A stretch of DNA of 42,445 nucleotides from Hyphomicrobiales bacterium (lineage in GTDB: Bacteria; Pseudomonadota; Alphaproteobacteria; Rhizobiales; Beijerinckiaceae): positions 1 through 42,445 of the forward strand of contig QBLV01000019.1 in the NCBI GenBank assembly GCA_003241815.1, in the 5' to 3' direction. Shown here piece by piece: positions 1 to 7,819 of this stretch. A program made the translations under genes and the position numbers. Position 1 is the first letter of the stretch. Each line of letters starts with the position of its first letter. The notes under the pieces are model-generated. The model worked only from the letters and a program-made list of their open reading frames with translations, did not search any database and was not told the origin of the DNA.

Positions 1-258
1 GCCGTGCTGGCAGGGCAGCAGCGCCGGCATCGCACGCATCGCGCTGGCAAGGGCCGGTTCGGCCAGCATCGGGATGACGGCGAGCAGGACCGGCAGCGCG
101 AAGCGCTCGCCGACATCCGCCAACCGGTCGAGCGCGGGGCTTGGCGCAACGGCATCGTCATCGCGCAACCAGAGACGGATTGTCAGGCCCGCCTCGCTCC
201 AGCGGTCGAGTTCGGCCTGGAGGGGCAGCCAGATGTCGTCGCTCGCGGTGCCGTTCAT
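1..258 (-). CDS. Polysaccharide deacetylase-like protein, N-terminal part (runs off the window edge)
   Basis: Reading the minus strand from ATG at 258 gives MNGTASDDIWLPLQAELDRWSEAGLTIRLWLRDDDAVAPSPALDRLADVGERFALPVLLAVIPMLAEPAL..LPCQHG, resembling NodB-like deacetylase N-termini; start overlaps the end of the upstream GT gene. Confidence 0.6.
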   Translation of the reverse strand, partial: MNGTASDDIWLPLQAELDRWSEAGLTIRLWLRDDDAVAPSPALDRLADVGERFALPVLLAVIPMLAEPALASAMRAMPALLPCQHG

Positions 259-1391
259 GGTGTTTCCGTCCGCATCGGTTTGGACCGCGCGGCGCGGTTG
301 GCGACGGCCAGAGCAAGACCGCGCTCCAGGATCGTCGCCGCCTGCGCCGGGTTGCGCTCACCGAGCGCGAAGTGGCGCGCGGCCCGGCCCATCCTGCCGC
401 GCAAGGCCGCGTCGTCGAGCAGGCGCGACAGTGCTGCCGCCAACGCGACCTCGTCGCCCTCCGGCGCGAGAAGGGCCGTCTCGCCACGGCGAACGGTGGC
501 GGAGACGCCGCCGCTGTCGAAGGCGACGATGGGCAGGCCCACGGCCTGCGCTTCCAGATAAACCAGCCCATAGGCCTCGCGGACACCGGGCCAGATGAAG
601 ATGTCGTGTTCGGCCATTTGCGCGACGACGCTGTCATGGGGAATGGCGCCGCGCCACTGGATCCGGCCGGCCGGCAGTCCGGCAAAGGCCTGCTCGATCT
701 CCGCGCGCTTGCGGCCGTCGCCGATGATCGTCAGCGTCCAGGGTCGGTCGGCGACATGGGCCAGCACGCGGGCGAGGGACAGATAGCTGTTTTGCTTGGT
801 CCCTTCGCGCATCATCGCGGTGGTGACGAGTCGGGGGGCGCCCGTCACGCCGGCCGGTCGCTGCGGCTCGGCTGCGAAAGCGATGAAGGGCGGCAGCTCC
901 ACCAACGCGGTCTGGGCGGAGCGCCAGGGTTCGAGGCCCTGCCGGTCGCGGTCGGTGAAATGCAGATGCAGGTCGGCGGCTGCCAGACCCTCACGGACAA
1001 TCCGGGTATGGGTGGCCCATTCGCCGCTGGCACGGCGCTGCGCATCGCTCGCCTCGGCGACGACGTAGGGGATGCCGAGTCGCGCGGCGATCGCCGGCCC
1101 CAGCAAATCGGGCGCCTTGTAGTAGTTGTGATAGGTGAACCAGAGTTCGGGCGCAGCAGCGCCGCCCTGCCAGCGCGCCAGCATCGCCTCGGTGTGGGCT
1201 GTGGCGGCAACCTGATGCCGGGCCAGCAGTCCGGCGTCGGAGGTCGGCATGAAGTCGCGAGCGGCCAGCACGGGCTCGACGCTGTGTCCGAGCCCTCTCA
1301 GCACCGCCACGAGCTGGCGCGCCATGCGCCGGTCGCCGGAGATGCCGCCGTCGTCATAGGCGTTGAGCGGGGTGTGGAAGGCGATGCGCAC
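255..1391 (-). CDS. Glycosyltransferase family 4 protein
   Basis: 378 aa ORF; GT4-like C-terminal half (AEHDIFIWPGVREAYGLVYLEAQAVGLPIVAFDSGG). Confidence 0.85.
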   Translation of the reverse strand: MRIAFHTPLNAYDDGGISGDRRMARQLVAVLRGLGHSVEPVLAARDFMPTSDAGLLARHQVAATAHTEAMLARWQGGAAAPELWFTYHNYYKAPDLLGPAIAARLGIPYVVAEASDAQRRASGEWATHTRIVREGLAAADLHLHFTDRDRQGLEPWRSAQTALVELPPFIAFAAEPQRPAGVTGAPRLVTTAMMREGTKQNSYLSLARVLAHVADRPWTLTIIGDGRKRAEIEQAFAGLPAGRIQWRGAIPHDSVVAQMAEHDIFIWPGVREAYGLVYLEAQAVGLPIVAFDSGGVSATVRRGETALLAPEGDEVALAAALSRLLDDAALRGRMGRAARHFALGERNPAQAATILERGLALAVANRAARSKPMRTETP

Positions 1392-1424
1392 CGGTCGTTG
1401 GGCTCAAAAACGTCTGCTGACGTC

Positions 1425-2627
1425 TCAGCGGTACGGATCGGCCGCGTCGCGCAGCCCGTCGCCGAGGAAGTTGAAGGCCAGAATGATCAGGATCACGGGC
1501 ACGACCGGATAAAGCAGCCACGGATAGAGCGCCACCACGTTGATGTTCTGCGCTTCGTTGAGCATCACGCCCCAACTCGTGATCGGCGGCCGCAGGCCCA
1601 GCCCCAGAAAGCTCAGCGCCGTCTCGCCGAGAATCGTCTTGGGGATGGTGATGGTCGCCGAGGCGATGAGATGGCTCATGAAGCCGGGCACCAGATGCAG
1701 GCCGATGATGCGGGCGGGTTTGGCTCCCATGAGCTGGGCGGCGACGACATAGTCCTCTTCGCGCAAGGAGAGCAGCTTCGAGCGCACGGCGCGGGCGAGC
1801 CCCGTCCAGTCCATCAGGCCGAGGATGACGGTGATGCCGAAATAGACCAGCAGCGGGCTCCACGAGGGCGGCATGATCGAGGCCAGCGCCAGCCAGAGTG
1901 GGATGTGCGGCAGGGACTGCACGATTTCGATCAGGCGCTGGACGACGAGATCGACCTTGCCGCCGTAATAGCCGGCGATACCGCCGATGATGACGCCGAG
2001 AACGAAAGACACGCCAACGCCGAGCAGGCCAATCGAGAGCGAGATTCGCCCACCATAGAGGATGCGCGAAAGCATGTCCCGGCCGAGGCGATCGGAGCCC
2101 AGGAGGAAGAGCGTCCCGCCTTCCGGTGCGCAGACGAGACGCAGATTGCCCGGAATCATGCCCCAGAAAAGATAGTCGTCGCCGCGGCAGAAGAAGCGCA
2201 GCTTCTGCGGCCTCGTCCGGTCGACATCGTATTCGCGCTTCAAATTCTCCATGTTGAGGCGCTGGACATACGGATAGACGAAGGGCCCGATCAGGCTGCC
2301 ATCATGGAAGAGATGAACCTCCTGACGCGGTGCGCGGATGAAGTCGGTGTTGCGCGTCGTGTAGTGATAGGGGGCGAGGAATTCGGCGAAGGCGGCCGTC
2401 GCGTAGATGATGAGGATGACGACGCCCGAGATCACCGCGAGCCTGTGGCGGCGGAACTTCCACCACATCAATTGCCATTGCGAGGCGAGATAGACGCGCT
2501 CCTGCTCGGGCGTCATCACCTCGACTGCGTTGGGCTCGAAGGGTGCGGTCGATGCCGTATGCGGCAGCGGTGCGCCTTCGGGCGGCAGCGTGATCGTGGA
2601 GGCCTGCGCTTGCAAGATCTGGCTCAC
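1425..2627 (-). CDS. Peptide/oligosaccharide-type ABC transporter permease (DppC/OppC-like)
   Basis: 400 aa; N-terminal OppC-like TM, LLGSDRLGRDMLSRILYGGRISLSIGLLGV and EAA-like loop; overlaps next permease gene by 4 nt. Confidence 0.9.
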   Translation of the reverse strand: MSQILQAQASTITLPPEGAPLPHTASTAPFEPNAVEVMTPEQERVYLASQWQLMWWKFRRHRLAVISGVVILIIYATAAFAEFLAPYHYTTRNTDFIRAPRQEVHLFHDGSLIGPFVYPYVQRLNMENLKREYDVDRTRPQKLRFFCRGDDYLFWGMIPGNLRLVCAPEGGTLFLLGSDRLGRDMLSRILYGGRISLSIGLLGVGVSFVLGVIIGGIAGYYGGKVDLVVQRLIEIVQSLPHIPLWLALASIMPPSWSPLLVYFGITVILGLMDWTGLARAVRSKLLSLREEDYVVAAQLMGAKPARIIGLHLVPGFMSHLIASATITIPKTILGETALSFLGLGLRPPITSWGVMLNEAQNINVVALYPWLLYPVVPVILIILAFNFLGDGLRDAADPYR

Positions 2628-3625
2628 TTGGTCGCCGCCCCCTGGAGACGGATGCGCGGATCCAGGATCGCAAGCGCGATGTCCGAGATCAGCACGCCGA
2701 TCACGGTCAGGAAGGACAGGAACATCAGGAAGGAGCCGGCGAGATACATGTCCTGGCTCTGCAGGGCGCGGATCAGCAGCGGCCCGGTCGTCTGCAACGA
2801 CAGCACGATCGCAACGATCTCAGCGCCCGACACGATCGAGGGCAGGATGTCGCCGATATCAGAGACGAAGAAGTTGAGCGACATGCGCAGCGGATATTTG
2901 CGTAGCGCCTTGCCGGGCGGCAGGCCCTTGGCGCGGGCGGTGACGTAATATTGCTTCTGGAGTTCGTCGAGCAGATTGGCCCGGACCGAGCGGATCATGC
3001 CGGCCGTGCCGCCGGCGCCGATGATGATCACAGGGATCCAGAGGTGCTCCAGCACCGAGGCCGCCTTGGCCCAGCTCATCGGCTGGTTGAGATATTGCGG
3101 GTCGACCAGCCCGCCGATCGACGTGCCGAACCAGACATTCGCCATGTACATGAAGACCAGCGCCAGCAGGAAATGCGGCACGGCGAGCCCGATCAGCCCG
3201 ACGAAGGTCAGGCCGTAATCGCCCCAGCTATACTGATGCGTCGCCGAATAGATCCCGATCGGAAAGGCGACGATCCAGGTGAAGATAATCGTGAAGAACG
3301 AGACGATCATGGTCAGCATCAGCCGGTCGCCGACGATCTCCCGCACCGGACGCTGATACTCGAAGGAGTAACCCATATCGCCCTGGAGCAGCCCGGTGAC
3401 CCACCAGAAATAGCGCTCGTGCACGGGCTTGTCGAAGCCGTACTCCTTCTTAAGGAACTCGATGCGCGACATATCGGCCTTCTCGCCCTGCGCCTGCATC
3501 TCGGCGGCGAGCGTCTCGAAATAATCGCCCTCGGGCAGGTTGATCACGGTGAAAATCAGCGCACTCGTGATGAGCAGCGTCGGGATCATCACCAGGATGC
3601 GCTTGAGGATATATTTCAGCAGCAC
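2624..3625 (-). CDS. Peptide/oligosaccharide-type ABC transporter permease (DppB/OppB-like)
   Basis: 333 aa; MLLKYILKRILVMIPTLLITSALIF N-terminus and VRANLLDELQKQYYVTARAKGL motif typical of DppB. Confidence 0.9.
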   Translation of the reverse strand: MLLKYILKRILVMIPTLLITSALIFTVINLPEGDYFETLAAEMQAQGEKADMSRIEFLKKEYGFDKPVHERYFWWVTGLLQGDMGYSFEYQRPVREIVGDRLMLTMIVSFFTIIFTWIVAFPIGIYSATHQYSWGDYGLTFVGLIGLAVPHFLLALVFMYMANVWFGTSIGGLVDPQYLNQPMSWAKAASVLEHLWIPVIIIGAGGTAGMIRSVRANLLDELQKQYYVTARAKGLPPGKALRKYPLRMSLNFFVSDIGDILPSIVSGAEIVAIVLSLQTTGPLLIRALQSQDMYLAGSFLMFLSFLTVIGVLISDIALAILDPRIRLQGAATK

Positions 3626-3628
3626 GGG

Positions 3629-5641
3629 TCAGCTCTTCGCCTTGTCTGGAGTAGCGGCGTCAGATCCGGCGGTCTTGGCCGTATCGAACCAGAAGGTGTC
3701 GGGCATGTAGCGGCCGAAGAAGGCGCCGGGCTCGAAACTGTAGAGCCCCTTCTGCGGCACATTGCGCAGGTTGCGCGAGACGACGACCGGTTGCAGCGTG
3801 CCGTTGACGACGCCGATCGCGAAAAGCTGCTCGGCATTGATCTGGAGCATGCGCTGCCAGATCTGCCGTCGCTGCTCATGCGTGGCGCTGGCCCGCCACT
3901 CTTTGTAAAGCGCGACGAGTTCGCGAACCTCCGGCACGTCCGGCTCCTCGCCCTCGCGGCCGCCGGTTTCGAGGAACTGCCCCCAGCGCGGCCAGTTGAA
4001 CTGCGCCGAACTGGTCGGCGCCAGCGCCTCAGGCTCCATATCCGCCGAGACCAGCCCGTTATCCATGCCCGCCCAGGCCGACATGATGGTCTGGCCGGCG
4101 ACGATGCGGCGGCGGAAGACGTCGCGCTGCGTCGAGCGCGGATAGATCTTGATGCCGACGGCGTAGAGATCCTGCTTGATCAGGTCGAGGATGTCGGTCT
4201 CCTCGGTACTCTCGCCGGCGGTCTCGATCGTGAATTCGAGCCTGCGTCCGTCAGGCAGCAGGCGGATCCCGTCGGTGTCGCGCTTGGTCAGGCCGGCCTC
4301 GTCGAGGAGTTTGGCGGCAAGCGCGGGATCGTGCTGCATCCACATCTGCGCATAATCGGCATTGTAGAGCGGGCTTTCTGGCAGGGCGGTGTTGCCGCTT
4401 TCCTTGGCGAGGCCGAAGAAGATGACCTTGTTGATGTCGTTGCGGTTGATCGCGACCGACAACGCCTTGCGATAGCGCAGATCGCGGTTGAGATCGCGCC
4501 AGACCGGGTCGATCGCGTTCATATTGGGCATCAGGGCGAAATAGGAGCCTTCCGCCCGCTTCCACAGCCGGACGTCGAAGTTCATCCGCTTCGAGGCATC
4601 CTTCAGGAACGTGTAGTTGTCGAAGCGCAGATAGCGCGCCTGGAGATCGGCCTCGCCGGCCGCAGCCTTGGCCGGAACGAGCGAGTTGGTGCCGACCGTC
4701 AGCGTGGTTTCGTCGACATAGGGCAACTGCCGGCCGTTCTGGTCGACGCGGTGGAAATAGGCATTGCGCTGGAAGGTGAACTGTTCGGCCGGCAGCGGCG
4801 TGGTGTTGCGCCAGGGATCCAGCGTCGGCAGATCTGGATTTTCGGGGCGATACATGCGCGAGAGCCGTTCGTGAAGCGCGCCCCAGTCTCGGACGCGGGC
4901 CTGCTTGACGCGCGAATGCAGGGTTACCGGATCGGCGTGGTCGATGTGGAACTGCTTCAGATAGCCCGACGGCATGCAGATATAGGTCGGTTGCGCGCCG
5001 GCGAGGGAGGGCAGGAAGATCGGGTTCGGCTTGGCCCAACTGTAGCGGATCTCGGTCTCGCTCAAGACCTCGAAGACCGGGGGTTCGCCACCGGCGAGCA
5101 GGGCCTGGGGCGGGCCGCCGGGAGACAGGCGCCTGTTGTTGGCGACACTGACCCACCAGTAGCGGAAATCCTCCGCCGTAAAGGGCGATCCGTCTGACCA
5201 GCGATGCCCGGGACGGAGCCGGAGCGTGAAGATGCGGCCGTCCTTCTCCTCGTAGCTTTCGAGCACGTCGGGCACGATGTCGAGGTTCTGATCGTAGCCG
5301 ACGAGGCGCGTATAGCCGTAGAGCGTCATCATGCGGATGTCGCGCTGGTCCCCCATCAGCATGCGCATCGTGCCGCCATGGCGGCCGGGCTCGCGCCCCT
5401 CGCCCGACACCTCGACGATGCGGGGCGTCGCCGGCAGGCGCTGGGCGATTGCCGGCAAGGTTCCCGCTGCGACCTGTTGCGCGAAGAAGGGACTGTCGAT
5501 CCATTCTGTCGGGCGGGCGGTGGCCGCTGGCGCGAGCCGCGGCAGGCCCAGCGAGGCGAGGGCGGCCGAGCCCAGCATCAGGGCATCGCGGCGGGTCGGA
5601 CGAGACGAGCGTCGCCGGGTCATCGCCCCTTCTCCCAGCAT
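3629..5641 (-). CDS. ABC transporter extracellular solute-binding protein, family 5 (SBP_bac_5-like), TAT-type signal
   Basis: ORF continues upstream to 5755, but ATG at 5641 (overlapping the stop of the upstream ATPase gene) or ATG at 5623 before TRRRSSRPTRRDALMLGSAALASLGL is more plausible; W(S)DGSPFTAEDFRYWW is a family 5 hallmark. Confidence 0.85.
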   Translation of the reverse strand: MLGEGAMTRRRSSRPTRRDALMLGSAALASLGLPRLAPAATARPTEWIDSPFFAQQVAAGTLPAIAQRLPATPRIVEVSGEGREPGRHGGTMRMLMGDQRDIRMMTLYGYTRLVGYDQNLDIVPDVLESYEEKDGRIFTLRLRPGHRWSDGSPFTAEDFRYWWVSVANNRRLSPGGPPQALLAGGEPPVFEVLSETEIRYSWAKPNPIFLPSLAGAQPTYICMPSGYLKQFHIDHADPVTLHSRVKQARVRDWGALHERLSRMYRPENPDLPTLDPWRNTTPLPAEQFTFQRNAYFHRVDQNGRQLPYVDETTLTVGTNSLVPAKAAAGEADLQARYLRFDNYTFLKDASKRMNFDVRLWKRAEGSYFALMPNMNAIDPVWRDLNRDLRYRKALSVAINRNDINKVIFFGLAKESGNTALPESPLYNADYAQMWMQHDPALAAKLLDEAGLTKRDTDGIRLLPDGRRLEFTIETAGESTEETDILDLIKQDLYAVGIKIYPRSTQRDVFRRRIVAGQTIMSAWAGMDNGLVSADMEPEALAPTSSAQFNWPRWGQFLETGGREGEEPDVPEVRELVALYKEWRASATHEQRRQIWQRMLQINAEQLFAIGVVNGTLQPVVVSRNLRNVPQKGLYSFEPGAFFGRYMPDTFWFDTAKTAGSDAATPDKAKS

Positions 5642-7524
5642 CACGCCATCTCCCGGACATCGGCGCCTGGGCGGGCGAGGACGAAATGCCCGTCGCCGAG
5701 CGGCAGATGCGTCAGCGCCTCGCCTTCGGGATCGCGCCTGAAGGCCGGCGCCCAATGCGTGGCGTCGGAGGCGCCGCCCGGCGCGGCGAGCTTGAAGTCG
5801 AGCTTGCGGTCGAGATCGGCGAAGGGCACCGATTTGAGCAGCGCCCGCGTGTAGGGGTGCATCGGCTTGGAGAACAGCGCGTGGCGCGGCGCGATCTCGA
5901 CGATCTTGCCGTTGGCCATGACCGCGATGCGGTCGGCCATGTAGTTCACCACGGCGAGGTTGTGCGAGATGAACAGGAAGGTCAGCCCGCGCTCGGCCTG
6001 CAGGTCCTTGAGCAGGTTGAGGATCTGCGCCTGGACCGAGACGTCGAGCGCCGAGACCGGCTCGTCGCAGATGATCAGATCGGGGTCGAGAGCGAGCGCC
6101 CGGGCGATGCCGATGCGCTGGCGCTGGCCGCCGGAGAAGGAGTGGGGGTAGCGGTTGAGGAAGCGGACATCGAGTCCGACATCCTCCATCAGCGCTTTCA
6201 CCCGCGCGGTCTGCTCGCTGCCGCTGCCCTTGCCGTGGACGACCAGGGGTTCGCGCAGGATGTTCATCACGGTCATGCGCGGCGAGAGCGAGGAGACCGG
6301 GTCCTGGAAGATCATCTGGACGCGGGGGCGGAAGGCGCGCAGCTCCTCGCCATCGAGACCGAGGACATCGATCTTGGCGCGGCCGTCATCGAAGCGGATC
6401 GTGCCCGCATCGGGGGTGACGGCGCGCATGATGATCTTGCTGACGGTCGTCTTGCCGCAGCCGCTTTCGCCGACGAGGCCAAGGCATTCGCCACGCCGGA
6501 TGTCGAAGCCGACATCGTCGACCGCCAGCACCGTCTGTTGCGTGCCCTTGCCGAAGAAACTGCGCGAGCCGGTGGTGTAGGCCTTGCGCAGGCCGCGCAC
6601 GCTGAGCAGCGGGGCGGCTTCGGCCGAGGTGCCCGGCGACGGGACGGGGCGAGGGACTGCGGCGGGGCGTGGCCTGGCTTCGCGCAGCGCCACCAGCCGC
6701 TCGCCCTCTGCCATGTCGAAATGCGGCGAAGCCTTGAGCAGGGCCTTGAGATAGGGGTGGCGCGGGCGGCGGAAGATGTCCTCGACCGGGCCGCTTTCCA
6801 TGATCTCGCCGTGATAGATGACCACGACCTCGTCGGCCATGTTGGCGACGACGCCAAGATCATGGGTGATCAGCAGGATCGCCATGCCCATCTCGGCCTG
6901 GAGGTCGCGCATCAGGTCGAGCACCTGGGCCTGGATGGTGACGTCGAGCGCGGTGGTCGGTTCGTCGGCGATCAGCAGCGCCGGCTGGCAGATCAGCGCC
7001 ATGGCCAGCATGGCGCGCTGGCGCAGGCCGCCTGACAGCTCGAAGGAATAGAGCCCGAAGGCGCGGGCCGGGTCCTTGAAGCCGACGCGGCCCAGCATCG
7101 CCTCGATCAGGCCGCGTGCTTCCGGCTTCGACATCGGCCGATGCAGCAGCAGCGCTTCCTCGATCTGGTTGCCGATGGTGTGGACCGGCGAAAGCGAGGA
7201 CATCGGCTCCTGGAAGATCATGCCGATGCGCCCGCCGCGTAGCGAACGGATCTCCTTGCCTTCCGCCGGCAGGCTCGCGATATCGATCGGGTTCTCGGGT
7301 GCCAGCGGGTCGCGGAACAGAATCTCGCCGCCGGTGATGGCGCCGGCGCGCGGCAGCAGCCCCATGATCGCCTGCGATATCACGGACTTTCCGGAGCCGG
7401 ACTCACCGACAAGCGCGACCGTCTTGCCGGCGGGAACGCGCAGGCTGACGCCCTTCACGACATCGCGAGCGAGCCCGTGAATGGTGAAGCCGAGATGCAA
7501 ATCGCTGATCCGCAGGATGTCCAT
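5641..7524 (-). CDS. Fused double-ATPase ABC transporter ATP-binding protein (DppD-DppF-like)
   Basis: 627 aa with two complete NBDs: GESGSGKS ... LSGGLRQR ... [12 protein letters not shown] and GESGCGKT ... FSGGQRQR ... [12 protein letters not shown]. Confidence 0.93.
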   Translation of the reverse strand: MDILRISDLHLGFTIHGLARDVVKGVSLRVPAGKTVALVGESGSGKSVISQAIMGLLPRAGAITGGEILFRDPLAPENPIDIASLPAEGKEIRSLRGGRIGMIFQEPMSSLSPVHTIGNQIEEALLLHRPMSKPEARGLIEAMLGRVGFKDPARAFGLYSFELSGGLRQRAMLAMALICQPALLIADEPTTALDVTIQAQVLDLMRDLQAEMGMAILLITHDLGVVANMADEVVVIYHGEIMESGPVEDIFRRPRHPYLKALLKASPHFDMAEGERLVALREARPRPAAVPRPVPSPGTSAEAAPLLSVRGLRKAYTTGSRSFFGKGTQQTVLAVDDVGFDIRRGECLGLVGESGCGKTTVSKIIMRAVTPDAGTIRFDDGRAKIDVLGLDGEELRAFRPRVQMIFQDPVSSLSPRMTVMNILREPLVVHGKGSGSEQTARVKALMEDVGLDVRFLNRYPHSFSGGQRQRIGIARALALDPDLIICDEPVSALDVSVQAQILNLLKDLQAERGLTFLFISHNLAVVNYMADRIAVMANGKIVEIAPRHALFSKPMHPYTRALLKSVPFADLDRKLDFKLAAPGGASDATHWAPAFRRDPEGEALTHLPLGDGHFVLARPGADVREMA

Positions 7525-7819
7525 GAACCGCTGTCGCCGAATGGCCTCGTATACGCGTCTGAAGAAGACAACGTCACTAGACGTGGAAAGTGCCGTCTTG
7601 CCAATGGCTTTTGACCGATCGCATCACTCGTCCGGACATTGTCCCGTGCGGATGACATCGGTGCAACGATGACGCGGAGCGGACGCAGCCGTCGGGACGC
7701 TGCCCAACAGCCGCCGGGGCATGGCCGAGAGGGCGCGATGCAGGGCCGATCCGTGATGCCGCCCGCTCCGGCGATCATCTGCCCTGCCTCATTGCGCTCG
7801 ACGCCAAGCTGACACACAT

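Noticed and set aside
141-2948. 935-aa plus-strand ORF
   Set aside because: Antisense to the GT gene and ABC permeases; low-complexity Arg/Gly/Asp-rich translation typical of shadow ORFs in GC-rich DNA
2951-5197. 748-aa plus-strand ORF
   Set aside because: Antisense to DppB-like permease and SBP genes, which have clear family motifs and operon structure
5449-7035. 528-aa plus-strand ORF
   Set aside because: Antisense shadow of the double-ATPase gene
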